43,721 nucleotides of DNA from Rhodospirillales bacterium (GTDB taxonomy: Bacteria; Pseudomonadota; Alphaproteobacteria; Acetobacterales; Acetobacteraceae), in the NCBI GenBank assembly GCA_025351925.1, contig JANXVC010000061.1, positions 1-43,721 of the forward strand. Reading direction: 5' to 3'. A program made the translations under genes and the position numbers. Within the stretch, counting starts at the first letter, position 1. Each line of letters begins with the position of its first letter. A model generated the notes under the pieces. It worked only from the letters and a program-made list of their open reading frames with translations. It made no database searches and was not told the origin of the DNA. Shown here in pieces: positions 24,583 through 33,077 of the stretch.

Positions 24583-24651
24583 ATGGGACCGTATTTCCTA
24601 CTGTTCATCCTGATGTTCCTCGCGGTCGGCCTGGTGAGCTGTGTCCTGTAG
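24583..24651 (+). CDS. Candidate 22-residue hydrophobic micropeptide
   Basis: ATG 24583 opens a 22-codon frame coding mostly hydrophobic residues (FLLFILMFLAVGL core), ending SCVL before TAG. It lies 8 bases after pgeF and overlaps the start of the lipoprotein gene by 11 bases. It could be a small membrane peptide or a leader whose translation couples the lipoprotein. No strong ribosome site precedes it. The only evidence is position, composition and overlap, so it is tentative. Confidence 0.35.
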   Translation: MGPYFLLFILMFLAVGLVSCVL

Positions 24652-25513
24652 AATTTGGCTCATTGCACTGCTCGCCCTGGCCGGATGCGGGGATCTGCCG
24701 CAGCCGTTCCTGGGCCGGCCGGGTGCCACCGCGCAGCGTTTGTCCCAGCCGCCGCCCTCCCGGCTCGCGGTCCTGTCGCCCGCACAGTCTTTGCTGCCCG
24801 CCGACAGCGCCGACGCCTGGGCTGGCGCCGTCGCCGACGCGCTGCGGACCGAAGAAGTGCCGGCAACCACCGACGGGAAGCACCGGCGCGGCGACTGGAT
24901 GCTGGTGCTGTCGGCCGAGGTGCGCGGCGCCGAGGTGGTGCCGAGCTACGCCGTGCAGAACCCGTCCGGCGAGTCGCAGGGCTTTTCCGAGGGCGCCCCG
25001 GTCTCGACCGCCACCTGGGCCGGCGGCGACCCGGCGGTGCTCAAGGCGGCGGCGGAACAAGCCGCGCCGGGCATCGCCTCGCTGCTCAACCGGATCGAGG
25101 CCGCGCGCCGGCAGAGCGACCCGAACAGCCTGCTGAACCGCCCAACCCGCGTGTATTTCTCCGGCGTGACCGGCGCGCCCGGCGATGGCAACAGCAGCCT
25201 GCCGACGCAGATGCGCACGAAGCTCGGCGCATTGGGCCTGGTGATCCAGGACGCGGCCGGCGGCGCCGACTTCACCCTGGCCGGCGAGGTGCAGACGGCG
25301 TTGGGCGCCAAAGGCACGACCCGCATCGAGCTGCAATGGATCGTGTCGGACAACAAAGGCGCCGAGCGCGGCCGGATCGTGCAGCTCAACGAGGTGCCGC
25401 CGGGCACGCTGGACCACTACTGGGGCGATGTCGCGGTCGTGGTTGCCGACGAGGCCGCCGGGGGGGTGCGCGACGTGGTGCTGAACGCGGGCGGCGCGCG
25501 GGCGGCCAAGTAG
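24641..25513 (+). CDS. Lipoprotein of unknown function
   Basis: A 290-residue predicted lipoprotein. SCRIWLIALLALAGCG is a type II signal with lipobox LAGC (Cys16). The mature protein alternates Ala/Pro-rich parts with beta-like segments: RGDWMLVLSAEVRG, RVYFSGVTGAPGDG and ADFTLAGEVQTALG. FTLAGEV resembles the shared core of envelope lipoproteins that bind penicillin-binding-protein regulators (LpoB-like), but I would not name it on this. The start is GTG 24641, since it places the signal peptide correctly and no ATG is available nearby. The micropeptide frame overlaps it. Last gene of the rfaD-lgt run. Confidence 0.7.
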   Translation: MSCRIWLIALLALAGCGDLPQPFLGRPGATAQRLSQPPPSRLAVLSPAQSLLPADSADAWAGAVADALRTEEVPATTDGKHRRGDWMLVLSAEVRGAEVVPSYAVQNPSGESQGFSEGAPVSTATWAGGDPAVLKAAAEQAAPGIASLLNRIEAARRQSDPNSLLNRPTRVYFSGVTGAPGDGNSSLPTQMRTKLGALGLVIQDAAGGADFTLAGEVQTALGAKGTTRIELQWIVSDNKGAERGRIVQLNEVPPGTLDHYWGDVAVVVADEAAGGVRDVVLNAGGARAAK

Positions 25514-25599
25514 GCCATGAGGTCCGTCGTGACAGCCCGGGCCGTGGTTGCTAAAACCCTGCCGCCTGCAATCCGCTGCATTTCCGGGGCCTCCGCCGC

Positions 25600-26532
25600 A
25601 TGAAAATCCTTGCCTGCAACAGCAACCGGCCCTTGGCCGAGGCAGTCGCGGCCTCGTTGCACCTCAAGCTGGCGGACGCGTCGGTGCGCCGGTTCGCGGA
25701 TTTGGAGGTTTTCGTCGAGGTTCACGAAAATGTACGCGGCGAGGACGTCTTCGTGATCCAAAGCACGTCCTTCCCGGCCAACGACCACATGATGGAGCTG
25801 CTGATCACCTGCGATGCGCTGCGCCGCGCCTCCGCCCGGCGCATCACGGCGGTCATCCCGTATTTCGGCTATGCCCGGCAGGACCGCAAGGCCGGGCCGC
25901 GTACGCCCATCAGCGCCAAGCTAGTGGCGAACCTGATTACCCAGGCTGGCGCAAACCGTGTGCTGACCCTCGATCTGCACGCAGGGCAGCTCCAGGGGTT
26001 TTTCGACATCCCGGTCGATAACCTGTATGCCGCCCCGATGTTCGCCCGCGACATCCGCAGCCATTTTGCCGGGCGCGACATCATGATCGTGTCGCCGGAC
26101 GTGGGCGGCGTGGTACGCGCGCGGGCCATCGCCACCCGGCTCAACTGCGACCTCGCGATCATCGACAAGCGCCGCGACCAGGCCGGGGTGTCCGAGGTGA
26201 TGAACGTCATCGGCGACGTGCGCAACAAGGACTGTATTTTGGTGGACGACATCGTCGATAGCGGCGGCACGCTGTGCAACGCGGCGGTGGCGCTGATGGG
26301 CAACGGCGCGCGGTCCGCCAGCGCCTACATCACCCACGGCGTGCTGTCCGGCAACGCGGCCGAGCGCATCGCAGCGTCGCCGATCGAGTGCATGACCATC
26401 ACCGACAGCATCCTGCCGACCGAGGCGGTGCGCCAGGCCGGCAACCTGCGGCTGTTCTCGATCGCCCCCATTCTCGCCGAGGCCATGCAGCGAATCTCGG
26501 ATGAGAGTTCCGTCAGCTCGCTGTTCGACTGA
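25600..26532 (+). CDS. prs: Ribose-phosphate pyrophosphokinase
   Basis: A 310-residue class I PRPP synthetase making PRPP from ribose-5-phosphate and ATP, feeding purine, pyrimidine, His, Trp and NAD synthesis. Landmarks: [19 protein letters not shown], the ATP-contacting [18 protein letters not shown] with the Mg-binding site, the PRPP loop [11 protein letters not shown] near residue 215 and the C-terminal SVSSLFD. Length is that of the family. An 86-base gap separates it from the lipoprotein gene, so it probably has its own promoter, though none is obvious. Confidence 0.95.
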   Translation: MKILACNSNRPLAEAVAASLHLKLADASVRRFADLEVFVEVHENVRGEDVFVIQSTSFPANDHMMELLITCDALRRASARRITAVIPYFGYARQDRKAGPRTPISAKLVANLITQAGANRVLTLDLHAGQLQGFFDIPVDNLYAAPMFARDIRSHFAGRDIMIVSPDVGGVVRARAIATRLNCDLAIIDKRRDQAGVSEVMNVIGDVRNKDCILVDDIVDSGGTLCNAAVALMGNGARSASAYITHGVLSGNAAERIAASPIECMTITDSILPTEAVRQAGNLRLFSIAPILAEAMQRISDESSVSSLFD

Positions 26533-26545
26533 AAAGGAGAAGGCC

Positions 26546-27166
26546 ATGCAGCTGTTCTATGCGCCCGGCGCCTGCTCGATGGGCATCCACGTCCTGCTGG
26601 AGGAGATCGGCAAGCCGTATGAGCTGAGCAAGCTCGACATTCGCGGCGGCGAGAACCACCGTCCGCCGTTTAGCGAGCTCAATCCCAAGGGCAAAGTGCC
26701 TACCTTGGTGCGCGACGACGGGTCGGTGGTGACCGAGTATCCGGTGATCGCATACCACCTCGCCAAGGCCAATCCGGAGGCCGGACTGCTGCCGAAGTCG
26801 GACGAGGCCAAGCTGCGCGCGGCGGAGGCGATCGACTACTGCGTTGCCACCATACACATGCAGGGCTTCGCCCGGATGTTCCGCCCGTCCAACTACAATC
26901 CGGACGAGGCTGGGCACGACGCGGTGAAGGCACAGGGCCGCGAGATGGCCGAGAAAGGCTTTGCCATCATGGACAAGGCGCTGGCCGGCAAGCAGTGGGT
27001 GGCTGGCGACTACAGCATTGCCGACAGCGCGCTGTTCTACGTCGCATTCTGGGGCGGCAAGCGCGTGGGCATGACGCTGCCGCCGAACGTCGGCGCGCAT
27101 CTGGACCGCATGCTCGCCCGCCCGGCCGTGCAGCGGATGCTCGAGCAGGAAGGCATTTCCGTCTGA
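26546..27166 (+). CDS. Glutathione S-transferase family protein
   Basis: A 206-residue cytosolic protein with the thioredoxin-like N-terminal domain (MQLFYAPGACSMGIHVLLEE) and NPKGKVPTLV, the cis-Pro loop that binds glutathione. The Cys at about residue 9 and Met in place of the usual Ser/Leu suggest a beta-class-like enzyme. TEYPVIAYHLAK and the C-terminal helical domain with GDYSIADSALFYVAFW complete the fold. AAGGAGA (26534-26540) is well spaced from ATG 26546, so the longer frame from 26501 is rejected. Stop overlaps the next gene as TGATG. Confidence 0.9.
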   Translation: MQLFYAPGACSMGIHVLLEEIGKPYELSKLDIRGGENHRPPFSELNPKGKVPTLVRDDGSVVTEYPVIAYHLAKANPEAGLLPKSDEAKLRAAEAIDYCVATIHMQGFARMFRPSNYNPDEAGHDAVKAQGREMAEKGFAIMDKALAGKQWVAGDYSIADSALFYVAFWGGKRVGMTLPPNVGAHLDRMLARPAVQRMLEQEGISV

Positions 27167-27711
27167 TGCTGAACGAGCGCGCGTTCTGGTTCTTGCGCCA
27201 CGGCGAGACCGACTGGAACGCGCGCAACCTATCACAGGGCAACGTCGATGTGCCGCTGAACGAGGTCGGCCTCGCCCAGGCGCGCACCGCGGCGGAGGTG
27301 CTGCGCACCCGCGGCATCCGCTCGATCGTCACCAGCCCGCTGTCCCGCGCCTACGACACCGCGGTCATCGTCGGCGAGCGCATCGGCGTGCCGCTGGAGG
27401 TCGAGGATGAGCTGCGGGAGGTCGCGTTCGGCGTGCAGGAGGGCCAGCCGATGGCCGAGTGGTTCGACGACTGGGTGGCGGGCAAATTCACGCCCGAGGG
27501 GGCCGAGCCGTTCAACGTGCTGCGCGCCCGGGCGGTGTCGGTGATCAACCAGGCGCTGACCCGGCCGGCGCCGGTGCTCGTGGTGGCGCATGGCGCGCTG
27601 TTCCGTGCGCTGCGGGCCGAGATGGGCCTGCCGCCCAACGTGCGCACGCCCAACGCGGTGCCATTTTTCTGTGAGCCCGGCGAGCCCTGGACACTCACGC
27701 CTGCATCGTAA
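27166..27711 (+). CDS. Histidine phosphatase family protein
   Basis: A 181-residue protein with the phosphohistidine-forming motif LRHGETDWN near residue 10, conserved Arg in SPLSRAYDTA, an acidic residue in DELREVAFG and the second His in VVAHGALFRAL. This set is the histidine phosphatase (phosphoglycerate mutase-like) active site. The substrate is not evident; cobalamin, sugar or nucleotide phosphate activities are all known in the family. It starts in a TGATG overlap with the GST gene, so the two are likely co-expressed. Confidence 0.88.
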   Translation: MLNERAFWFLRHGETDWNARNLSQGNVDVPLNEVGLAQARTAAEVLRTRGIRSIVTSPLSRAYDTAVIVGERIGVPLEVEDELREVAFGVQEGQPMAEWFDDWVAGKFTPEGAEPFNVLRARAVSVINQALTRPAPVLVVAHGALFRALRAEMGLPPNVRTPNAVPFFCEPGEPWTLTPAS

Positions 27712-27771
27712 TGTAAATGTATGGGGCCGGGCACTTGTTGCCGGCGGCTGAATACTGTTTGTTTCAAACCC

Positions 27772-29088
27772 ATGAGAATATCAGTCCTGGGTATCGGCTA
27801 TGTCGGCGCAGTCTCGTGCGGGTGTCTCGCCTCATTCGGCCATGAGGTCGTAGGCGTCGATGTGGCGCCCGACAAGGTCGAGATGCTCGCGCGCGGGCAG
27901 TCGCCGATCGTGGAGGACGAGATCGACCGCCTGATCGCCGAGGGCGTCACCGGTGGCCGGCTGCGCGCCACCACCGACATCGCCGACGCGGTGGCGAACA
28001 CCGAGGTCTCGTTCATCTCGGTCGGCACGCCGAGCGGCCCCGACGGCAGCGTCAGCATGCGGGCGGTGGACGAGGTCGTGGCCTCGATTGGCCGGGAGAT
28101 GCGCGGCAAACACAGCGTCCACACCGTGGTGATGCGCTCCACGGTGCCGCCCGGCACAGCGGAGGACCGGGTGATCCCGATGCTGGAGCAGGCCAGCGGC
28201 AAGCGGCACGGCGCGGGCTTTGCCTATTTCTCGAACCCGGAGTTCCTGCGGGAGGGTTCTTCCGTGCGCGATTTCCATGCGCCGCCGTACACGCTGATCG
28301 GCGCGGCGCCGGGCGATGACGGGGCGGTGCTGCGCGAGATCTACGCAGGCGTGGGCGGCGCTGTGCACGTCGCGCCGTATCGGGTGGCGGAGTCGGTAAA
28401 ATACCTCGCCAACGCCTACCATGCGGTGAAGCTGGCCTTTGCCAATGAGGGGGGCGCGATCCTGGCGTCACTGGGCGTGGACGCGCGGGCGGCGTTCCGG
28501 CTGTTCTGCGAGGACCGGGTGCTGAACATCTCGCCGGCCTATCTTACGCCGGGCTTCGCGTTCGGCGGCTCGTGCCTGCCCAAGGACATCCGCAGCCTGC
28601 TGGCTTTGGCCGACCAAGCCAACGTGCCGGCACCGTTCCTCAACCAGGTGCTGCCGAGCAACCGGGCGATCATCGAGCGCAGTTTCGAGGCGATCGTCGC
28701 GCATGGCCGGCAGCCGGTCGCGCTGTTCGGGCTGGCGTTCAAGCAGGGCACCGACGACCTGCGCGAGAGCCCCTTCGTGATCCTGGCCGAGCGCCTGCTT
28801 GGCCGCGGCTACGACCTGCGCATCTTCGACCGCTCGGTCCAGGTCGCGCGGCTGACCGGCAGCAACCGCGCCTATATCGAGCGCGAAATCCCGCATCTGG
28901 AGCGGCTGCTGGCGCCGGACCCGGCGGCGGCCCTAGAGGGCGCCGGATTGGCGGTGCTGGGGCATATCGGCCGTGACGACCGCCCGGCCCTGCTGGGGGC
29001 GTTGCGCGCGCACAAGGTGCTCGATCTCGCGGGCATCGCGGAGGTTCGCGACCGGCCGGGGATCGCCTACCAGGGGCTGTGCTGGTGA
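27772..29088 (+). CDS. GDP-mannose 6-dehydrogenase-like UDP/GDP-sugar dehydrogenase
   Basis: A 438-residue nucleotide-sugar dehydrogenase. The start MRISVLGIGYVGAVSCGCLA, the CVGTPS-like SVGTPSGPDGSV, NPEFLREGSSVRDF, the catalytic Cys in FGGSCLPKD and the C-terminal FKQGTDDLRESP match Pseudomonas AlgD more closely than UDP-glucose dehydrogenases, ending in GLCW like AlgD's GICW. It would make GDP-mannuronate from GDP-mannose, a precursor for alginate-like or other uronate polymers. No alginate polymerase genes accompany it here, but a glycosyltransferase overlaps its stop (GTGA). ATG 27772 chosen for the family start; the frame extends to 27721. Confidence 0.82.
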   Translation: MRISVLGIGYVGAVSCGCLASFGHEVVGVDVAPDKVEMLARGQSPIVEDEIDRLIAEGVTGGRLRATTDIADAVANTEVSFISVGTPSGPDGSVSMRAVDEVVASIGREMRGKHSVHTVVMRSTVPPGTAEDRVIPMLEQASGKRHGAGFAYFSNPEFLREGSSVRDFHAPPYTLIGAAPGDDGAVLREIYAGVGGAVHVAPYRVAESVKYLANAYHAVKLAFANEGGAILASLGVDARAAFRLFCEDRVLNISPAYLTPGFAFGGSCLPKDIRSLLALADQANVPAPFLNQVLPSNRAIIERSFEAIVAHGRQPVALFGLAFKQGTDDLRESPFVILAERLLGRGYDLRIFDRSVQVARLTGSNRAYIEREIPHLERLLAPDPAAALEGAGLAVLGHIGRDDRPALLGALRAHKVLDLAGIAEVRDRPGIAYQGLCW

Positions 29089-30323
29089 GGCCACGGCTGC
29101 TGGTCATCTCGCCGAGGTTCCTGTTTCCGCTCGATCAGGGCGGGCGCATCCGCACCGCCAACACGCTGCGCCACATGAAGGGCGGCGCGTTCGACATCAC
29201 GCTGGTCTCGCCCGCCCCGCTGGACGCCGGACGCTATGCCGAGCAGACCGCGGCGTTGTGCGACCGCTTTCTGTCATGGCCCGAGGCGCCGATGTCCCGG
29301 CTGGGCCGCGTTTTGGCGCTGACCGGGCGGCTGCCGGTCGCGGTGGCGACGGACGCCTCGGCGGCCGGGCGGGCGCTGGTTGCGGCGGAGTTGGCAGTGC
29401 GGCCCGACGCGGTATTGGTGGATTTCCCGCACGCGGCGGTGCTGCTGCCCGACCGACTCGCCGTGCCGTCGCTGATGTTCACCCACAACGTCGAGGCCGA
29501 AATCTTCGCCCGGCACGCCCAGGTGGCCCGGATGCCGATGCGCCTGGTTTGGCAGGACCAGGCTCGCAAGATGCGCCGGTTTGAGGCGGAGACGCTGCGG
29601 CGCTTCGACACCGTGATCGCCGTCTCGGTCCGCGACGCCGATGCGCTGCGCCATGCGTATGGCCTGCAGCGGGTCGAGCCCGTCGAGACCGGGGTGGACG
29701 TGGACTACTACGCGTTCCATCCGCCCGCGGACGCACCACCGTTTGGACCCACGGAGGGCACGGTGGTGTTCACGGGATCGATGGATTCGCGTTCGAACAT
29801 CGAGGGCGTGGCATTCTTGATGCACGAGGTCTGGCCGCTGGTGCTGCAGCGCCGGCCGCAGGCGCGCGCCATCATCGTCGGCCGCAACCCGGCGGCGGCA
29901 CTGGTTGCGGAGGCGCGGGCGCGCGGCCTGGCGTGGGAATTCACCGGGTTCGTGAACGACGTGCGCCCCTTCGTCGCGCGTGCCCACGTCTATGCCATTC
30001 CGCTCCGCGTCGGCAGCGGCACGCGTATAAAAGTGTTCGAGGCGATGGCGATGGGCTGCCCTGTCGTCTCGACGGCGCTGGGGGTTGAAGGGCTGGCGGT
30101 GACGGACGGCGCTGACTACCTGGCGGCCGACACGACCTCGGCATTTGCAGGGGCGATTCTGGAATTGCTGGATGATGCTGGACGGCGGTCGGCGATAGCG
30201 ACGGAGGCGCGGGGGCTTGTCGTGCGGCAGTTCAGCTGGGCGCAGGTGACGCGGCGGTTTGAAGCGATCTGCGCCGGAGCCGCGGCGGACTACAAGGCCG
30301 TAGTGGTTGCAAGAATTGTGTAA
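29085..30323 (+). CDS. GT4-type glycosyltransferase
   Basis: A 412-residue GT-B glycosyltransferase. The N-terminal acceptor half includes FPLDQGGRIRTANTLRHM; the donor half has VVFTGSMDSRSNIEGV, an IVGRNP strand and the conserved GSGTRIKVFEAMAMGCPVVS, where the Glu contacts the nucleotide sugar. Start GTG 29085 overlaps the dehydrogenase stop; GTG 29079 is possible. It resembles transferases found in exopolysaccharide clusters. With the AlgD-like gene it may add mannuronate or mannose to a surface glycan, which is inference. The AT-rich island starts just after its stop. Confidence 0.87.
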   Translation: MRPRLLVISPRFLFPLDQGGRIRTANTLRHMKGGAFDITLVSPAPLDAGRYAEQTAALCDRFLSWPEAPMSRLGRVLALTGRLPVAVATDASAAGRALVAAELAVRPDAVLVDFPHAAVLLPDRLAVPSLMFTHNVEAEIFARHAQVARMPMRLVWQDQARKMRRFEAETLRRFDTVIAVSVRDADALRHAYGLQRVEPVETGVDVDYYAFHPPADAPPFGPTEGTVVFTGSMDSRSNIEGVAFLMHEVWPLVLQRRPQARAIIVGRNPAAALVAEARARGLAWEFTGFVNDVRPFVARAHVYAIPLRVGSGTRIKVFEAMAMGCPVVSTALGVEGLAVTDGADYLAADTTSAFAGAILELLDDAGRRSAIATEARGLVVRQFSWAQVTRRFEAICAGAAADYKAVVVARIV

Positions 30324-30511
30324 ATCTAGCTGATGAATGCAATTTAACCCGAGCGTTTTGAGCCGTCAGGTGGGATGCTGGACGGGGTGGGACGCATTGC
30401 AGTCAGCATCTGGATTATTTTATGGGGGGACTAGTTGATCGGGCTGTTTGATGGATAAAGAAATCAGGATTGAGCCTGAGTGTAGTGGTTTACAACAAGT
30501 TGAGTTAGATT
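30324..30511. other. AT-richer junction before the methyltransferase
   Basis: A 188-bp non-coding stretch in which base composition drops in GC compared with both sides. It has TTGAGC (30470-30475) followed 15 bases later by TACAAC (30491-30496), a possible promoter, and TCAGG...CCTGA (30464-30479) as a small inverted repeat that could be a control site. No integrase, tRNA or direct repeats marking an attachment site are seen. Confidence 0.35.
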
Positions 30512-31546
30512 ATGAAATGTCTTCCGGTGCAAGGTGACTCCACGACTGTGCTCAATGATGCTACGCCAGAGGGCCTCACGCGCCTGCGGCAAGCTAATGC
30601 TGAATATCGGGAGAAGCCATGGCCTGCTCCGTTTGACGAAACTAGTCATCGTCTTCATTCGGGAGACGCGCGGGATCTCTCATGGATTCCAGATGAGTCT
30701 ATCCACCTTGTCGTAACATCGCCTCCTTACTGGACCTTGAAGGATTATGCGATGAACGATAAACAGATGGGTTCAATCAAAGATTACGAAATATTTTTAA
30801 GAGAACTTGATAAAGTTTGGACTGAGTGCTACCGCATCTTGGTGCCAGGAGGACGCATTTGTTGTGTTGTTGGCGACGTTTGTCTACCGCGAAGGACAGC
30901 CGGGCGCCATTATGTTATGCCACTACACGCCGATATTCAAGTAAGATGCCGAGCTATCGGGCTAGACTGTCTTACACCTATATTGTGGCACAAGATAGCG
31001 AATGGGGCAACGGAAGCTGCGGGTAACGGAGCCGGCTTTTACGGCAAACCCTATCAACCAGGCGCTATAATAAAGAACGATATCGAATATATCTTGTTTA
31101 TGAGAAAAGGGGGAAGTTACCGAACGCCTTCGCCTAAGCAGAAGGTGCTTTCCATGCTGACCAAACAAGAGATGCAGGCGTGGTGGCGATCCATATGGCT
31201 GGATATTAAGGGTGCCTCGACTCTTGCAGGGCACCCAGCGCCATATCCTGTCGAGTTAGCGGAACGTCTTATTCGCATGTTCTCCTTTGCAGGAGATACT
31301 GTGCTCGACCCATTTGCAGGAACCGGGAGTACGAACCTTGCTGCACTTGAATCCGGTCGGAACTCAGTCGGAGTGGAAATTGAGAGCAGCTATTTAGAGA
31401 TTGCCCTTACACGCTTATTAGCTTCTGGCAACCAAAAGCGCTTGTTTGGCACGGCCCGGGCCAACATAGTTGTTGACGTGATTGCTAAATGCGCTTCAAC
31501 GAAGGTGGATAGCATTGGCCTACCTGCTGCTGGACCGTTTCCGTAG
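30512..31546 (+). CDS. DNA methyltransferase, beta class with SPPY motif
   Basis: A 344-residue site-specific DNA methyltransferase. Catalytic motif IV TSPPY is at residues 69-73 and the SAM motif I, DPFAGTGST, at 266-274, so order is beta class (IV before I). The SPPY form is most common in N4-cytosine enzymes, though some N6-adenine enzymes share it. The variable region between (about 140-240) should hold the target-recognition part. Codons are clearly AT-richer than in neighbours, pointing to horizontal gain. No good ribosome site is seen. The next gene overlaps its 3' end in another frame and looks like a restriction partner. It may now act alone. Confidence 0.85.
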   Translation: MKCLPVQGDSTTVLNDATPEGLTRLRQANAEYREKPWPAPFDETSHRLHSGDARDLSWIPDESIHLVVTSPPYWTLKDYAMNDKQMGSIKDYEIFLRELDKVWTECYRILVPGGRICCVVGDVCLPRRTAGRHYVMPLHADIQVRCRAIGLDCLTPILWHKIANGATEAAGNGAGFYGKPYQPGAIIKNDIEYILFMRKGGSYRTPSPKQKVLSMLTKQEMQAWWRSIWLDIKGASTLAGHPAPYPVELAERLIRMFSFAGDTVLDPFAGTGSTNLAALESGRNSVGVEIESSYLEIALTRLLASGNQKRLFGTARANIVVDVIAKCASTKVDSIGLPAAGPFP

Positions 31547-32221
31547 TCTTTTTGACGGAGTCCGATATCGCCATCGCGACTCAAGCCTGGGTGACTCGGT
31601 TGCACAGTGCTTACCTGATGACTTGTATGGCCTTCATGGATCCAGAAAATTCAACTCGCGAATTGATACAAGGCGGTGCGTTGTAAACGTGGAAAATCGT
31701 GTGAGTGGAGTCAAAGCAAGACGGGGAGATGGAACGTTTGGCGAAATCGTTCCCCAGGCTGTCGCATTCGAAATGTCTGATTCTGTCGTTGCTCGCGGGG
31801 CGGTCGCTACAGTAGAGATTGGTAGCGAGGTCAAAATTTTGGCGAAGGCGATGATCAAACAGATCGATCGCGTCATTACTGACCTTCGAAACCAGAGGCG
31901 AGAGTTTGAGGCGGCTGGAGGTAATCCGGTCACAGTCGGAATTGTCGGCATCAATCAAGCATCCAGCTACGTTTCCTATGAGGCAATGTTAAATGGCCGA
32001 CTGGCGCGTCTGGTCATAAACATCCGATCCAGGAGGCAGCCGACGCGGAAGCCAGGTTACGTGCCAACGTGGCTGCGGAGTTTGATGAGTTTCTGATCCT
32101 TCGCTTCCGAGCCGGAAATGAACCGCCCTATCTTTTCGACTGGGTTGACGAATTCAAAACTCAGATGGATTACGGAGCCATCCTCACTCGCATTTTGCGA
32201 AAATACGAGGCAAGGTTTTAG
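31515..32221 (+). pseudogene. Frameshifted restriction-endonuclease-like gene
   Basis: The frame starts at TTG 31515 (AAGGTGG 7 bases upstream), overlapping the methyltransferase by 32 bases, and runs to 32096. From about 31983 homology-like sequence continues in the frame ending 32221: WPTGASGHKHPIQEAADAE and EFDEFLILRFRAGNEPPY follow naturally. One extra G in the GG at 31982-31983 would join them (SYE then GNVKWPTG), giving 235 residues. The N-terminal part has E101, E105 and K107 in VEIGSEVKILAKAM, consistent with a PD-(D/E)XK nuclease site. As read, the product would be 193 residues with a nonsense tail. Real mutation or sequencing error cannot be told apart here. Confidence 0.68.
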
Positions 32222-32253
32222 GGCTAGAATCGGGGACTTTAGCAATCTTACCA

Positions 32254-32276
32254 AAGGCGGACAACCTTTACGCCTT
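32254..32276. terminator. Hairpin after the restriction-modification unit
   Basis: AAGGCG (32254-32259) pairs with CGCCTT (32271-32276) across an 11-nt loop, 32 bases after the endonuclease-like stop. It overlaps the predicted -35 of rplY by two bases. A short stem without a U-run, so a modest call. Confidence 0.35.
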
Positions 32277-32303
32277 GCCCAATCCCCCCCAATCCGCTAC
32301 ACC
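32275..32303 (+). promoter_or_regulatory. Candidate sigma70 promoter of rplY
   Basis: TTGCCC (32275-32280) and TACACC (32298-32303) are 17 bases apart, giving CTTGCC and CTACAC in extended form, acceptable for a housekeeping promoter of this group. It lies 55 bases before the rplY ATG, which has TAGGAG upstream. Confidence 0.4.
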
Positions 32304-32357
32304 GCCCGCCGCGCTGGCACCCCTGGAGGCCGGCGTTATACCTGTTAGGAGCAACCC

Positions 32358-33068
32358 ATGGCCAACTACGTGACAATTGAGGCCGAGGCGCGCGAGCGGG
32401 CTGGTAAGGGGGCGGCACGCGCATCTCGTCGGGCTGGCATGGTGCCGGCCGTCATCTACGGCGCCAAGCAGCCGCCAACGCTCGTGCAGCTCGACCCGCG
32501 CCTCGTGGTGCGTGAGCTGCAGCGCGGCGGCTGGCGGTCGCGTCTCTATGAGGTGAACGTCGCCGGAGCCGCCTCCCGCGCGCTGATCCGCGAGGTGCAG
32601 TTTCACCCGGTATCGGATAAGCCGATTCACGTCGATTTCCAGCGCCTGGCCGCCGGCGAGCGCATCCGCGTCTCGGTCGCCGTGCATTTCCAGAACGAGG
32701 CGACCTCGCCGGGCCTGAAGCGTGGCGGCGTGCTGAACGTCGTGCGCTATACCGTCGAAGTGCTGGCCGACCCCGACAGCGTGCCCGAGGCGTTCCAGGC
32801 CGACCTCGCGCTTCTTGACATCAACGATAACGTGCGCTGGTCCGACCTCGCCGGCACCGCGGACGTGACCCCGGTAATCGCCGGGCGCGACTTCGTCATC
32901 GCGACGGTCGCGTCGCCCTCGAAGCTGCCCGAGCCCGTCGTCGATCCAAATGCGCCGGCTGCGGCGGCAGCTCCGGCCAAGGGTGCCAAGGGTGCGGCTC
33001 CGGCCAAGGCGGCGGCTCCCAAAGCGGCGCCGGCCAAGGCCGCTGCCAAGCCGGCTAACAAGAAGTAG
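32358..33068 (+). CDS. rplY: 50S ribosomal protein L25/general stress protein Ctc
   Basis: A 236-residue CTC-type L25 that binds 5S rRNA. The N-terminal domain begins with [19 protein letters not shown] and contains [12 protein letters not shown]; the C-terminal beta domain has [16 protein letters not shown], typical of the longer form. The last 45 residues are a repetitive Ala/Lys/Pro tail ([16 protein letters not shown]), common in alphaproteobacteria. TAGGAG lies about 6 bases before the ATG. pth starts 10 bases after the stop and ychF directly after that, an order often conserved. Confidence 0.95.
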   Translation: MANYVTIEAEARERAGKGAARASRRAGMVPAVIYGAKQPPTLVQLDPRLVVRELQRGGWRSRLYEVNVAGAASRALIREVQFHPVSDKPIHVDFQRLAAGERIRVSVAVHFQNEATSPGLKRGGVLNVVRYTVEVLADPDSVPEAFQADLALLDINDNVRWSDLAGTADVTPVIAGRDFVIATVASPSKLPEPVVDPNAPAAAAAPAKGAKGAAPAKAAAPKAAPAKAAAKPANKK

Positions 33069-33077
33069 AGATTTGTC

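Noticed and set aside
27726-27745. GCCGG/CCGGC hairpin between the phosphatase and AlgD-like genes
   Set aside because: Only 5 bp with a 10-nt loop in GC-rich DNA; expected by chance.
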